DNA of 9,851 nt, taken from positions 1 through 9,851 of the forward strand of contig JAHFCA010000041.1 in the NCBI GenBank assembly GCA_023249715.1, given 5' to 3'. Shown here one piece after another: positions 1-7,628 of the stretch (positions within the stretch are counted from its first letter, which is position 1; each line of letters starts with the position of its first letter). The stretch comes from Elusimicrobiota bacterium. GTDB lineage: Bacteria; Elusimicrobiota; Elusimicrobia; 2-02-FULL-39-32. The notes below the pieces were generated by a model. That model was not told the origin of the DNA. It made no database searches and worked only from the letters and a program-made list of their open reading frames with translations. The translations under genes were made by a program, and so were the position numbers.

Positions 1-2549
1 TACGGGTCATTGGAGAGCTTTTAGAAAACCAACTTAGAATTGGGCTTATGCAAATGACGCGTCTGGCTCGGGATAAAATGAATCTACCGGAACCGGAACT
101 TTTAACGCCCCGTATCATTTTAAACACGTCGCCTGTGGTTGGGATTGTGCGCAAATTCTTTGGAACCTCACAATTATCTCAATTTATGGATCAGACCAAC
201 CCCTTAGCGGAATTAACCCATAAACGGCGTCTTTCCGCTCTAGGGCCTGGAGGTTTGCACCGAAAAAGAGCCGGATTTGAAGTACGCGACGTTCATCATA
301 CTCACTATGGACGTCTTTGCCCAATTGAAACTCCGGAAGGCCCTAACATAGGATTGATTACCTCTTTAGCCTGCTATGCGCGCGTAAATGAGTATGGATT
401 AATTGAATCTCCTTATAGAAAAGTAGACGCGGGTCGAGTAACAGAGGCAGTGGATTATCTTACCGCAGACAGAGAAGATGAATATGTTGTGGCTCAGGCA
501 AATGCTCCTTTGGAAAAGAACGGCAAGTTTGCCGCCGATTTAGTTGCCTGCAGAACTCGCGGAGACTTCCCTTTAAAAGATCCTAAAGATATCAACTATA
601 TGGATATTTCCCCAATGCAGGTGGTATCTGTTTCCGCCTCTTTAATTCCATTTTTGGAACACGACGATGCCAACCGCGCCCTTATGGGTTCTAACATGCA
701 ACGGCAAGGAGTTCCTTGTATTAAGCCGGAATATCCAATAGTTGGAACAGGAATTGAAGAGCGAGTGGCAAAGGACTCCGCTTCCACCGTAGTCGCTTTA
801 AGAGCGGGGAGAGTGATCTCGGTCACTTCCAACCAAATTGCGATATGGTCGGACGATGAAGATTCCAAGAATCCCATCGATATCTATCAGATTAAAAAAT
901 ATACCCGCTCCAACCAAGATACCTGTATTAATTTTATTCCTCTGCTTAACGTAGGAGATATTGTTAAAAAGGGCCAGCCCTTGGCCGATGGCCCTGCGAC
1001 CAACCAAGGACAGATTGCTTTAGGGAAAAATATTCTCGTGGCCTTTATGCCATGGGAAGGGTATAACTTTGAAGATGCAATTTTAATGAGTGACCGACTG
1101 GTTACCGATGACGTTTTTACTTCCATTCATATTCAGGAATTTAAGATCGAATCGCGAGATACTAAACTGGGACCCGAAGAGATTACCCGCGATATTCCAA
1201 ATGTGGGAGCTGATGCCCTAACTCAATTGGATGAGCACGGTATCATTTGTTTGGGTGCGGAAGTAAGCCCGGGAGATATCTTAGTAGGAAAAGTAACGCC
1301 TAAGGGGGAACAGCAAATTTCTCCCGAAGAAAAACTTTTAAAAGTGATCTTTGGCAAAAAATCCGAAGAAGTGGCCGATGCTTCTTTAAGAGTGCCTCCT
1401 GGAGTCACCGGAAAAGTCCTTTCCGTGGAACAATTTGTGCGCAGAGAAAGACTGAATAAGAAAGAAGAAGATGCTAAGATTGATGCTATTGAAAAAGAAT
1501 TTCATAGAGAACTTGAAGAGCTGCGCCAAGAAAAGAAAGAAAGCATTGCTCACTTGGATGAGTATCTGAGCGGTAAAGAATGGACGCCCGCTAAAAAACA
1601 AGACGAAAAGAAACGGCTGCAGGTGCTCTTTGATAAATGGGAACAAATTTTAAGAAAGAATTTTGCCCGCAAAAAAGAAAATTTAAAATCTGGCGATGAA
1701 ATGCCGGTAACTGTCAATAAAATTGTAAAAGTTTATATCGCTTCCCGCAGAAAAGTGCAGGTGGGCGATAAATTAGCGGGCCGCCATGGAAATAAGGGAG
1801 TGGTCGCAAAAATAATGAACCGCAACGATATGCCCTATTTGCCGGATGGCACCCCTGTGGACATGGTCTTGTCTCCTCTTTCCGTACCGTCTCGTATGAA
1901 CGTGGGACAAATCTTAGAGATTATGTTGGGCTGGGCGGGATCCGTTCTCAATGTGCAGATGGTGACCCCTGTATTCGACGGCGCCAAAGAATCTCAGGTT
2001 ATAGAAAAAGTTAAAGAGGCTAAGGAACACTTAAGAAAATCTGGAGTTTCAGAAAAATTTCTGCCCGATGATTACTGCAGAATTACCCTTTACGACGGGA
2101 GAACTGGCGAACCCTTCGAAGAAAAAGTAACGGTGGGCGTGATGTATATTCTTAAATTAGCGCATATGGTAGAAGATAAAATTCATGCCCGTTCCACAGG
2201 CCCTTACTCCTTAGTTACGCGCCAACCTTTGGGCGGTAAAGCTCAATTTGGCGGACAGAGAATTGGAGAAATGGAAGTTTGGGCTATTGAAGGTTATGGA
2301 GCCGCCTACACCTTGCAGGAATTTTTGACCGTTAAATCGGACGATGTGGTGAGCCGGACAAAAATGTATGAATCGATTATTAAAGGAGAATCTATGTCCG
2401 AGCCCGGTATTCCGGAATCCTTTAAAGTTTTGGTAAAAGAATTGCAATCTTTGTGTTTGGCGATAGAATTAAAGAAAAAAGAAACGGATCCCAAAGGGTC
2501 CCATGCCGCAAAACCAAAGGCAAAAGAAGAAGTAGGATCTAAATCTTAA
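1..2549 (+). CDS. rpoB: DNA-directed RNA polymerase subunit beta, C-terminal part (5' end outside window)
   Basis: Beta subunit of RNA polymerase, which with beta' forms the catalytic core in the cytoplasm. The gene is cut by the window edge: the frame is open from base 3 (RVIGELLENQ), matching about E. coli residue 453, so the in-frame ATG at 48 is internal. The visible part is about 848 residues. The rifampicin region lies at bases 162-254 (TSQLSQFMDQ, then THKRRLSALG) with the residues matching Q513, D516, H526, R529 and S531 all wild type. Further family blocks are PIETPEGPNIGL, NRALMGSNMQRQ, GYNFEDAILMSDR, GDKLAGRHGNKG (bases 1764-1799) and QPLGGKAQFGGQRIGEMEVW near the end. A charged helical insert of about 100 residues (bases about 1428-1730) sits where E. 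coli has betai9, roughly 20 residues shorter than in E. coli. The protein ends in a Lys/Ala-rich tail. rpoC follows after 25 bases. Identity is certain. Confidence 0.99.
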   Translation, partial: RVIGELLENQLRIGLMQMTRLARDKMNLPEPELLTPRIILNTSPVVGIVRKFFGTSQLSQFMDQTNPLAELTHKRRLSALGPGGLHRKRAGFEVRDVHHTHYGRLCPIETPEGPNIGLITSLACYARVNEYGLIESPYRKVDAGRVTEAVDYLTADREDEYVVAQANAPLEKNGKFAADLVACRTRGDFPLKDPKDINYMDISPMQVVSVSASLIPFLEHDDANRALMGSNMQRQGVPCIKPEYPIVGTGIEERVAKDSASTVVALRAGRVISVTSNQIAIWSDDEDSKNPIDIYQIKKYTRSNQDTCINFIPLLNVGDIVKKGQPLADGPATNQGQIALGKNILVAFMPWEGYNFEDAILMSDRLVTDDVFTSIHIQEFKIESRDTKLGPEEITRDIPNVGADALTQLDEHGIICLGAEVSPGDILVGKVTPKGEQQISPEEKLLKVIFGKKSEEVADASLRVPPGVTGKVLSVEQFVRRERLNKKEEDAKIDAIEKEFHRELEELRQEKKESIAHLDEYLSGKEWTPAKKQDEKKRLQVLFDKWEQILRKNFARKKENLKSGDEMPVTVNKIVKVYIASRRKVQVGDKLAGRHGNKGVVAKIMNRNDMPYLPDGTPVDMVLSPLSVPSRMNVGQILEIMLGWAGSVLNVQMVTPVFDGAKESQVIEKVKEAKEHLRKSGVSEKFLPDDYCRITLYDGRTGEPFEEKVTVGVMYILKLAHMVEDKIHARSTGPYSLVTRQPLGGKAQFGGQRIGEMEVWAIEGYGAAYTLQEFLTVKSDDVVSRTKMYESIIKGESMSEPGIPESFKVLVKELQSLCLAIELKKKETDPKGSHAAKPKAKEEVGSKS

Positions 2550-2563
2550 ATCTAGTTCTATAC

Positions 2564-2568
2564 AAGGA
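2564..2568 (+). promoter_or_regulatory. Shine-Dalgarno site of rpoC
   Basis: AAGGA lies 6 bases before the ATG at 2575, inside the 25-base gap between rpoB and rpoC. It supports the chosen rpoC start over the downstream in-frame ATG at 2647. The gap holds no hairpin or promoter that I can see. Confidence 0.8.
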
Positions 2569-2574
2569 AAAGAT

Positions 2575-5500
2575 ATGGTGATTGATCTGTTAGAAAAAAG
2601 AAAATTAAGTTCTCAAGCTAAGAGCAAAAAGAAAGCTCAGTGGGGGATGAATTTTTCTGATTTTGGCGCTATCCAAATTTCCATTGCGAGCCCGGAACAA
2701 ATTCGCTCTTGGTCCTATGGAGAAGTGAGAAAACCGGAAACGATTAACTACCGGTCCTTTAAACCCGAGAGAGATGGTCTTTTCTGTGAGAGAATTTTTG
2801 GACCCGTTAAAGATTGGGAATGTAACTGCGGCAAGTATAAATACATTAAATATAAGGGGACTGTTTGCGACCGTTGCGGTGTGGAGGTAACGGAATCGAG
2901 CGTGCGCAGAGAAAGATTGGGACACATTGAGCTCTCTGTGCCTGTAGCCCACATTTGGTTTTTAAGAAAATCTCCTTCTAGAATTGGGGCTCTTTTGGAT
3001 ATTAAGTTGGCCGATTTAGAAAGAGTGGTCTATTACGCAAAATATGTAGTCTTGGAAGATTTTAAGAACCTAGATGGGAAAGTAATTTATCGCCAAAAAC
3101 AGTTGTTTACCGATGAGGAAGTTCAAAAGATTCGGTCCGAGTGGGGATCCAAGGTAAAGATTGGCATCGGCGCTCCCGCATTAAGAGAACTTTTAGAGAA
3201 AACAGATGTTAAAAAAGAGGCGGTTGATTTAAGAAACAAATTAAAAAATATTGAGTCTGAAACAGAAAGAGAAAGATTAAGAAAACGTTTAAGAACTTTA
3301 GAAGGATTTGTAAATTCTAATAATCGTCCCGAGTGGATGATCTTGACGGTGCTTCCCGTAATTCCGCCCGATTTAAGACCGCTCGTGCCTTTAGAAGGAG
3401 GCCGTTTTGCGACCAGCGACTTAAACGATTTATACCGAAGAATTATCAATCGCAACAACCGTTTAAAACATATTGAATCCTTAAGAGCGCCCGAAGTCAT
3501 GATTCACAATGAAAAGAGAATGTTGCAGGAAGCAGTAGACGCGCTTTTTGAAAATGGAGCTCGAGGGAAAGTGGTGGTAGGGGCAGGCTCTAGACCTTTA
3601 AAATCTTTAAGTGACATTCTTAAAGGGAAACAGGGGCGCTTTCGCCAAAACCTGCTGGGTAAACGGGTGGACTATTCCGGAAGAAGCGTTATTGTGGTAG
3701 GTCCAAGCCTCAAGATGAGCCAGTGCGGTCTCCCAAAAGAGATGGCATTGGAACTCTTTAAACCCTTTATTATTCGGGAACTCATGAAAAATGATGTCGT
3801 AACTCTAAAAGCGGCCAAGAGAATGTTAGAAAGAGCGAAACCTGAAATTTGGGATATCTTAGAAAGAATTACAAAAGAACATCCTATCTTGTTGAACCGC
3901 GCTCCCACGCTCCACCGATTGGGTATTCAGGCTTTTGAACCTGTTTTAATTGAAGGCAAGGCGATTCAGCTGCATCCTTTAACCTGCGCCGCCTTTAACG
4001 CGGACTTCGACGGCGACCAAATGGCTGTCCATGTGCCTCTTTCCTTAGAGGCGCAGATGGAAGCCCGCATGCTCATGCTTTCCACCAACAATATTCTTTC
4101 TCCCGCTTCTGGAAAACCAATTGCAACTCCTTCTCAAGATATGATTTTAGGGTGCTGCTATTTAACCAAAGTAAAGCCAGGCTGTCCCGGAGAGGGGAAA
4201 ATTTTTGAGAATCCCGAAGCTGTCATTACCGCGTATCAAAACAAAGCCGTAGCCCTTCACGCCAAAATTAAAGTGAGAGGCATTACGGAAATTTCTGAAC
4301 CGGAATTCAAAGAAAAAGATCTTAAGAATGCGGCGTTATGGAAACAATACACAACAGTGGGGAGAATTATATTTAACCAAGTGGTCCCTCCTGAAATGGG
4401 TTATATTAATCATGAACTGAATAAAAAGGAAGTTTCATTATTAATGGAACGCTGCTACAAAAATTTAGGGCACCATCGCACGATTAAACTTTTGGAAGAC
4501 ATAAAAAACATGGGTTATAAATTTGCCACTCTCTCGGGTATATCGATATCGATTGCCGATATGGTGGTTCCTTCCGCAAAAGACGATCTTATTAAAAAAG
4601 CTCGCGGCGCGGTTAAAGAAATTGAATCGCAAGCGCGCCAAGGCGTGATTACCGATTCTGAACGTTACAACAAAATTATCGATATCTGGACCCATGTTAC
4701 GGACGATGTGGGGCGCCTCATGTTTGATGAAATGAAACGGAAGGATGAGACGATGTATCAAGAGAAAGAAACTAAATTTAACTCCGTTTATATGATGGCG
4801 AATTCTGGGGCGAGAGGATCGCCCGCGCAGGTAAGACAGCTGGCCGGGATGAGAGGTTTGATGGCGAAACCGCAAAAGAAGTTAACCGGCGGAGTGGGTG
4901 AAATTATTGAACAACCGGTGCTCTCTAACTTTAGAGAAGGATTGACCGTTTTGGAATACTTTATCTCTACACACGGAGGCCGTAAAGGATTAGCCGATAC
5001 CGCTTTGAAAACTGCCGATGCCGGTTATTTAACGCGCCGTCTTGTGGATGTGGCTCATGACATCGTTATTACCGAAGATGACTGCGGAACGATTAATGGA
5101 GTTCGCATTGGCACATTGCAATCGGGAGACGAGGTCATTGAACCTTTGGAAGAGAGAATTGTGGGGCGAGTCGCCATGGATAACGTGGCCGGACTCTTAA
5201 ATGAGGAAAGACTCGTAAAAACCGGGGAACTGATTTCTCCGGAAGTGTCTAAAAAGATTATTGAATCGGGCATTGACCGGATTCGAATTCGATCGGTATT
5301 GACCTGTGAGTCGGAACATGGAGTATGCGCTCAATGCTACGGGCTTAACTTAGCCACCGGAAAAAGTGTGCAGTCCGGAGAAGCGGTTGGAATTATTGCG
5401 GCGCAATCCATTGGAGAACCCGGAACTCAGCTCACTTTAAGAACCTTCCATATCGGGGGTACTGCCTCGCGCGTGGTAAAACGTTCGGAAATTAGGGCTG

Positions 5501-6750
5501 CCGATGATGGAACTGTTCGTTTTTATAATTTACGCACCATTAAAAATAAAGAAGACCATGCGCTCTGTATTTCTCGTAGCACGGAAGTATCTATTCAGGT
5601 TTCAAGCGGAAAAGAAAAGAAGCATCTCTCGATTCCTTACGGCGCCCGTATTAAGGTGGCCGACAATAAAAAAGTAAATAAAGGCGAACTCATTGCGGAG
5701 TGGGATCCGTATGCGTTACCCATCATCACAGAACAAGATGGAGTTTGTAAGTGGAAGGACATTATTGAGGGAACTACTCTGCACCAAGAAAAGAATAGAA
5801 TTACCGGCTTAATTGAGAGAGTCATTATTGAACATAGAGCGGAACGTCTGCACCCGCGCATTGTCATTAATGATAAACATGGCAAGAAAGAGGTGACCTA
5901 TCCGTTGCCTGTCGATACCAACATTGTGGTAGATGATGGGGAAATGGTAAAAGTGGGAGATGTTATCGCAAAGATTCCTCAAGAAGTCACTAAAACCAAG
6001 GATATTACGGGCGGTCTGCCCAGAGTGGCGGAACTTTTTGAAGCTCGTAAACCGAGAAACGCTTCTGTTATTTCAGAAATTGACGGAATTGTTAAATTGG
6101 GCACAACCCTTAAAGGCAATCTTAAAGTGGTGGTGACTAACGAAGAAACCAATGTCGCTCGAGAATATCAGATCCCTCAAGGAAAACACTTGGTCGTTTA
6201 CGAAGGAGATCGCGTGGGCGTAGGAGAACCATTGACAGATGGGTCCATTAATCCTCATGATATCTTAAGAGTGAAGGGTTCCAAGGAATGTCAGGAACAT
6301 TTAGTCAATGAAATTCAAGAAGTCTACAGACTGCAAGGGGTGACCATCAACGACAAGCACATTGAAGTGATTGTGCGCCAAATGTTATCCAACGTGCGCA
6401 TTTCTAAAGCCGGAGACACAACCTATTTAGTTGGAGAAGTCGTCAGTAAACGTAAATTTAAAGCAGAAAATAAAAGAGCGAAAGAAGCCAACTCTAAGGC
6501 AGAAGCCGCGCAAGCCCAACCGGTGCTTTTGGGAATAACAAAAGCTTCGCTCTCCTCGGATTCCTTTATCTCCGCGGCTTCCTTTCAAGAAACTTCTCGC
6601 GTTTTAACGGATGCTGCTGTCGCCGGAGAAACGGATCACTTAAGAGGTTTAAAAGAAAATGTCATTATTGGTCATTTAATTCCAGCCGGTACCGGCCTTG
6701 GTTCTATAAGACAAACAGCGCTAGAACTAAGTAACGCTGCTAAAAAATAA
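2575..6750 (+). CDS. rpoC: DNA-directed RNA polymerase subunit beta'
   Basis: Beta' subunit, 1391 residues (E. coli 1407), complete; it carries the RNA polymerase catalytic centre. Seen in order: a basic N-terminus about 13 residues longer than in E. coli; zinc site 1, C83, C85, C98 and C101; clamp coiled coil that binds sigma, from about 283 (LNDLYRRIINRNNRL); the magnesium-binding motif NADFDGDQ with D477, D479 and D481; bridge helix from about 740 (NSGARGSPAQVRQLAGMRG); zinc site 2, C837, C911, C918 and C921; and the trigger loop QSIGEPGTQLTLRTFHIGG with H959. A trigger-loop insertion of about 170 residues (about 967-1139) matches SI3 of Gram-negative bacteria and is followed by DITGGLPRVAELFEAR. 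The end has ITKASLSSDSFISAASFQET and LIPAGTG, then a short tail. The ATG at 2575 has a good ribosome site. Relative to E. coli there is a 5-residue insertion after MAKP at 763-766. rpsL follows after 9 bases. Confidence 0.99.
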   Translation: MVIDLLEKRKLSSQAKSKKKAQWGMNFSDFGAIQISIASPEQIRSWSYGEVRKPETINYRSFKPERDGLFCERIFGPVKDWECNCGKYKYIKYKGTVCDRCGVEVTESSVRRERLGHIELSVPVAHIWFLRKSPSRIGALLDIKLADLERVVYYAKYVVLEDFKNLDGKVIYRQKQLFTDEEVQKIRSEWGSKVKIGIGAPALRELLEKTDVKKEAVDLRNKLKNIESETERERLRKRLRTLEGFVNSNNRPEWMILTVLPVIPPDLRPLVPLEGGRFATSDLNDLYRRIINRNNRLKHIESLRAPEVMIHNEKRMLQEAVDALFENGARGKVVVGAGSRPLKSLSDILKGKQGRFRQNLLGKRVDYSGRSVIVVGPSLKMSQCGLPKEMALELFKPFIIRELMKNDVVTLKAAKRMLERAKPEIWDILERITKEHPILLNRAPTLHRLGIQAFEPVLIEGKAIQLHPLTCAAFNADFDGDQMAVHVPLSLEAQMEARMLMLSTNNILSPASGKPIATPSQDMILGCCYLTKVKPGCPGEGKIFENPEAVITAYQNKAVALHAKIKVRGITEISEPEFKEKDLKNAALWKQYTTVGRIIFNQVVPPEMGYINHELNKKEVSLLMERCYKNLGHHRTIKLLEDIKNMGYKFATLSGISISIADMVVPSAKDDLIKKARGAVKEIESQARQGVITDSERYNKIIDIWTHVTDDVGRLMFDEMKRKDETMYQEKETKFNSVYMMANSGARGSPAQVRQLAGMRGLMAKPQKKLTGGVGEIIEQPVLSNFREGLTVLEYFISTHGGRKGLADTALKTADAGYLTRRLVDVAHDIVITEDDCGTINGVRIGTLQSGDEVIEPLEERIVGRVAMDNVAGLLNEERLVKTGELISPEVSKKIIESGIDRIRIRSVLTCESEHGVCAQCYGLNLATGKSVQSGEAVGIIAAQSIGEPGTQLTLRTFHIGGTASRVVKRSEIRAADDGTVRFYNLRTIKNKEDHALCISRSTEVSIQVSSGKEKKHLSIPYGARIKVADNKKVNKGELIAEWDPYALPIITEQDGVCKWKDIIEGTTLHQEKNRITGLIERVIIEHRAERLHPRIVINDKHGKKEVTYPLPVDTNIVVDDGEMVKVGDVIAKIPQEVTKTKDITGGLPRVAELFEARKPRNASVISEIDGIVKLGTTLKGNLKVVVTNEETNVAREYQIPQGKHLVVYEGDRVGVGEPLTDGSINPHDILRVKGSKECQEHLVNEIQEVYRLQGVTINDKHIEVIVRQMLSNVRISKAGDTTYLVGEVVSKRKFKAENKRAKEANSKAEAAQAQPVLLGITKASLSSDSFISAASFQETSRVLTDAAVAGETDHLRGLKENVIIGHLIPAGTGLGSIRQTALELSNAAKK

Positions 6751-6759
6751 TATAATCCT

Positions 6760-7137
6760 ATGCCTACAGTATTACAACTGATTCGATTCGGTAGAACAAA
6801 AATAAAATCTAAAACAAAAGCGCCCGCTTTAAATAGTTCGCCTCAAAAGCGGGGAGTTTGCACTCGCGTGTATACAACGACACCCAAAAAACCAAACTCC
6901 GCTCTAAGAAAAGTAGCGCGTGTAAAGTTGAGTAACGGCATGGAAGTCACTTCCTATATTCCGGGAGTGGGACACAATTTACAGGAACACTCTATTGTTT
7001 TAATTCGAGGCGGCCGTGTAAAAGATTTACCTGGAGTACGATATCATATTGTCCGTGGCACCTTAGATACCGCCGGAGTAACTGATAGAAGACAAGGGCG
7101 TTCTAAATATGGAGCTAAACGGCCAAAGGCGGCTTAA
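6760..7137 (+). CDS. rpsL: 30S ribosomal protein S12
   Basis: S12 of the small ribosomal subunit, 125 residues (E. coli 124), which contacts the decoding centre and helps set accuracy. The core block TTTPKKPNSALRK at 39-51 and the loop GHNLQEHS, then RGGRVKDLPGVRYH (83-96), are near-identical to the family. K43, K88 and P91, the usual sites of streptomycin-resistance changes, are wild type, and D89, which is methylthiolated in E. coli, is present. The C-terminus ends RSKYGAKRPKAA. Its ATG follows the rpoC stop by 9 bases and has no Shine-Dalgarno sequence, so it probably depends on ribosomes finishing rpoC. First gene of the str segment S12-S7-EF-G-EF-Tu. Confidence 0.99.
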   Translation: MPTVLQLIRFGRTKIKSKTKAPALNSSPQKRGVCTRVYTTTPKKPNSALRKVARVKLSNGMEVTSYIPGVGHNLQEHSIVLIRGGRVKDLPGVRYHIVRGTLDTAGVTDRRQGRSKYGAKRPKAA

Positions 7138-7142
7138 AATTT

Positions 7143-7622
7143 ATGCCTAGAAAAAGACTAAAACCCAGAGAAAAACGAGATCTTCCGCCACCCGATTGGA
7201 AATATAATTCCTTGCTGTTGGCGCGTTTAATTAACAAAATGAATTTTGAAGGTAAAAAGAGCCAATCTCAGGCCATTATTTATGGCGCTCTGGATAAAGT
7301 AAAAGAAAAATTAAAAGAAGAACCTTTAACCGTGTTAAATCGCGCGGTAGAAACGGTAAGACCTTTATTAGAAGTACGTCCTAGGCGAGTCGGCGGAGCC
7401 ACGTACCAGGTGCCTATGGAAGTGCCTATGACGCGATCCATTACATTGGCGCTGAACTGGATTTTGACAGCCGCTAGATCCAAAACTGGGAAACCCATGT
7501 CGGATCGGCTTGCGGAAGAAATTTTATTGGCCTCTAAAAAAGAGGGATCCGCTTTTAAAAAGCGCGAGGATACTCACAAAATGGCAGAGGCGAACAAAGC
7601 GTTTGCCCACTATCGCTGGTAA
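7143..7622 (+). CDS. rpsG: 30S ribosomal protein S7
   Basis: S7, the primary 16S rRNA-binding protein that nucleates assembly of the 30S head; 159 residues, normal for bacteria (about 156-179). Seen: a basic start (MPRKRLKPREKR), INKMNFEGKKS in the first helix, the beta-hairpin region EVRPRRVGGATYQVPMEVP, and the hallmark C-terminus KKREDTHKMAEANKAFAHYRW written here in part as AEANKAFAHYRW. The protein stops at that motif, without the extra tail of E. coli S7. The ATG lies 5 bases after the rpsL stop. The nearest purine-rich stretch, AAAGG at 7125-7129, is 13 bases upstream, too far to be a good ribosome site, so translational coupling to rpsL is likely. In E. coli S7 represses the operon by binding a long S12-S7 spacer; that spacer is absent here. 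Confidence 0.99.
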   Translation: MPRKRLKPREKRDLPPPDWKYNSLLLARLINKMNFEGKKSQSQAIIYGALDKVKEKLKEEPLTVLNRAVETVRPLLEVRPRRVGGATYQVPMEVPMTRSITLALNWILTAARSKTGKPMSDRLAEEILLASKKEGSAFKKREDTHKMAEANKAFAHYRW

Positions 7623-7628
7623 ACAAAT

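Noticed and set aside
48..50. ATG at 48 as the start of rpoB
   Set aside because: The same frame continues upstream to the window edge with residues homologous to beta, and the N-terminal third would otherwise be missing.
2647..2649. In-frame ATG as an alternative rpoC start, giving a 24-residue shorter protein
   Set aside because: It lacks a spaced Shine-Dalgarno sequence, while the ATG at 2575 has AAGGA 6 bases upstream and gives an N-terminus resembling E. coli DLLEK/DLLKF.
4539..4564. Palindrome-like ATATCGATAT run in rpoC
   Set aside because: It encodes alternating Ile-Ser codons of the conserved GISISIADM segment; no symmetric site beyond that.
6232..6237. TTGACA inside rpoC as a -35 element; also at 7464 in rpsG and 9814 in tuf
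   Set aside because: None has a reasonable -10 at 16-18 bases, and each encodes conserved residues.
6751..6756. Perfect TATAAT hexamer between rpoC and rpsL, as a possible internal promoter
   Set aside because: The site 17 bases upstream (6728-6733, TAAGTA) does not resemble TTGACA, there is no extended -10, and a transcript would start within or just after the rpsL ATG. An AT-rich 9-base gap explains it.
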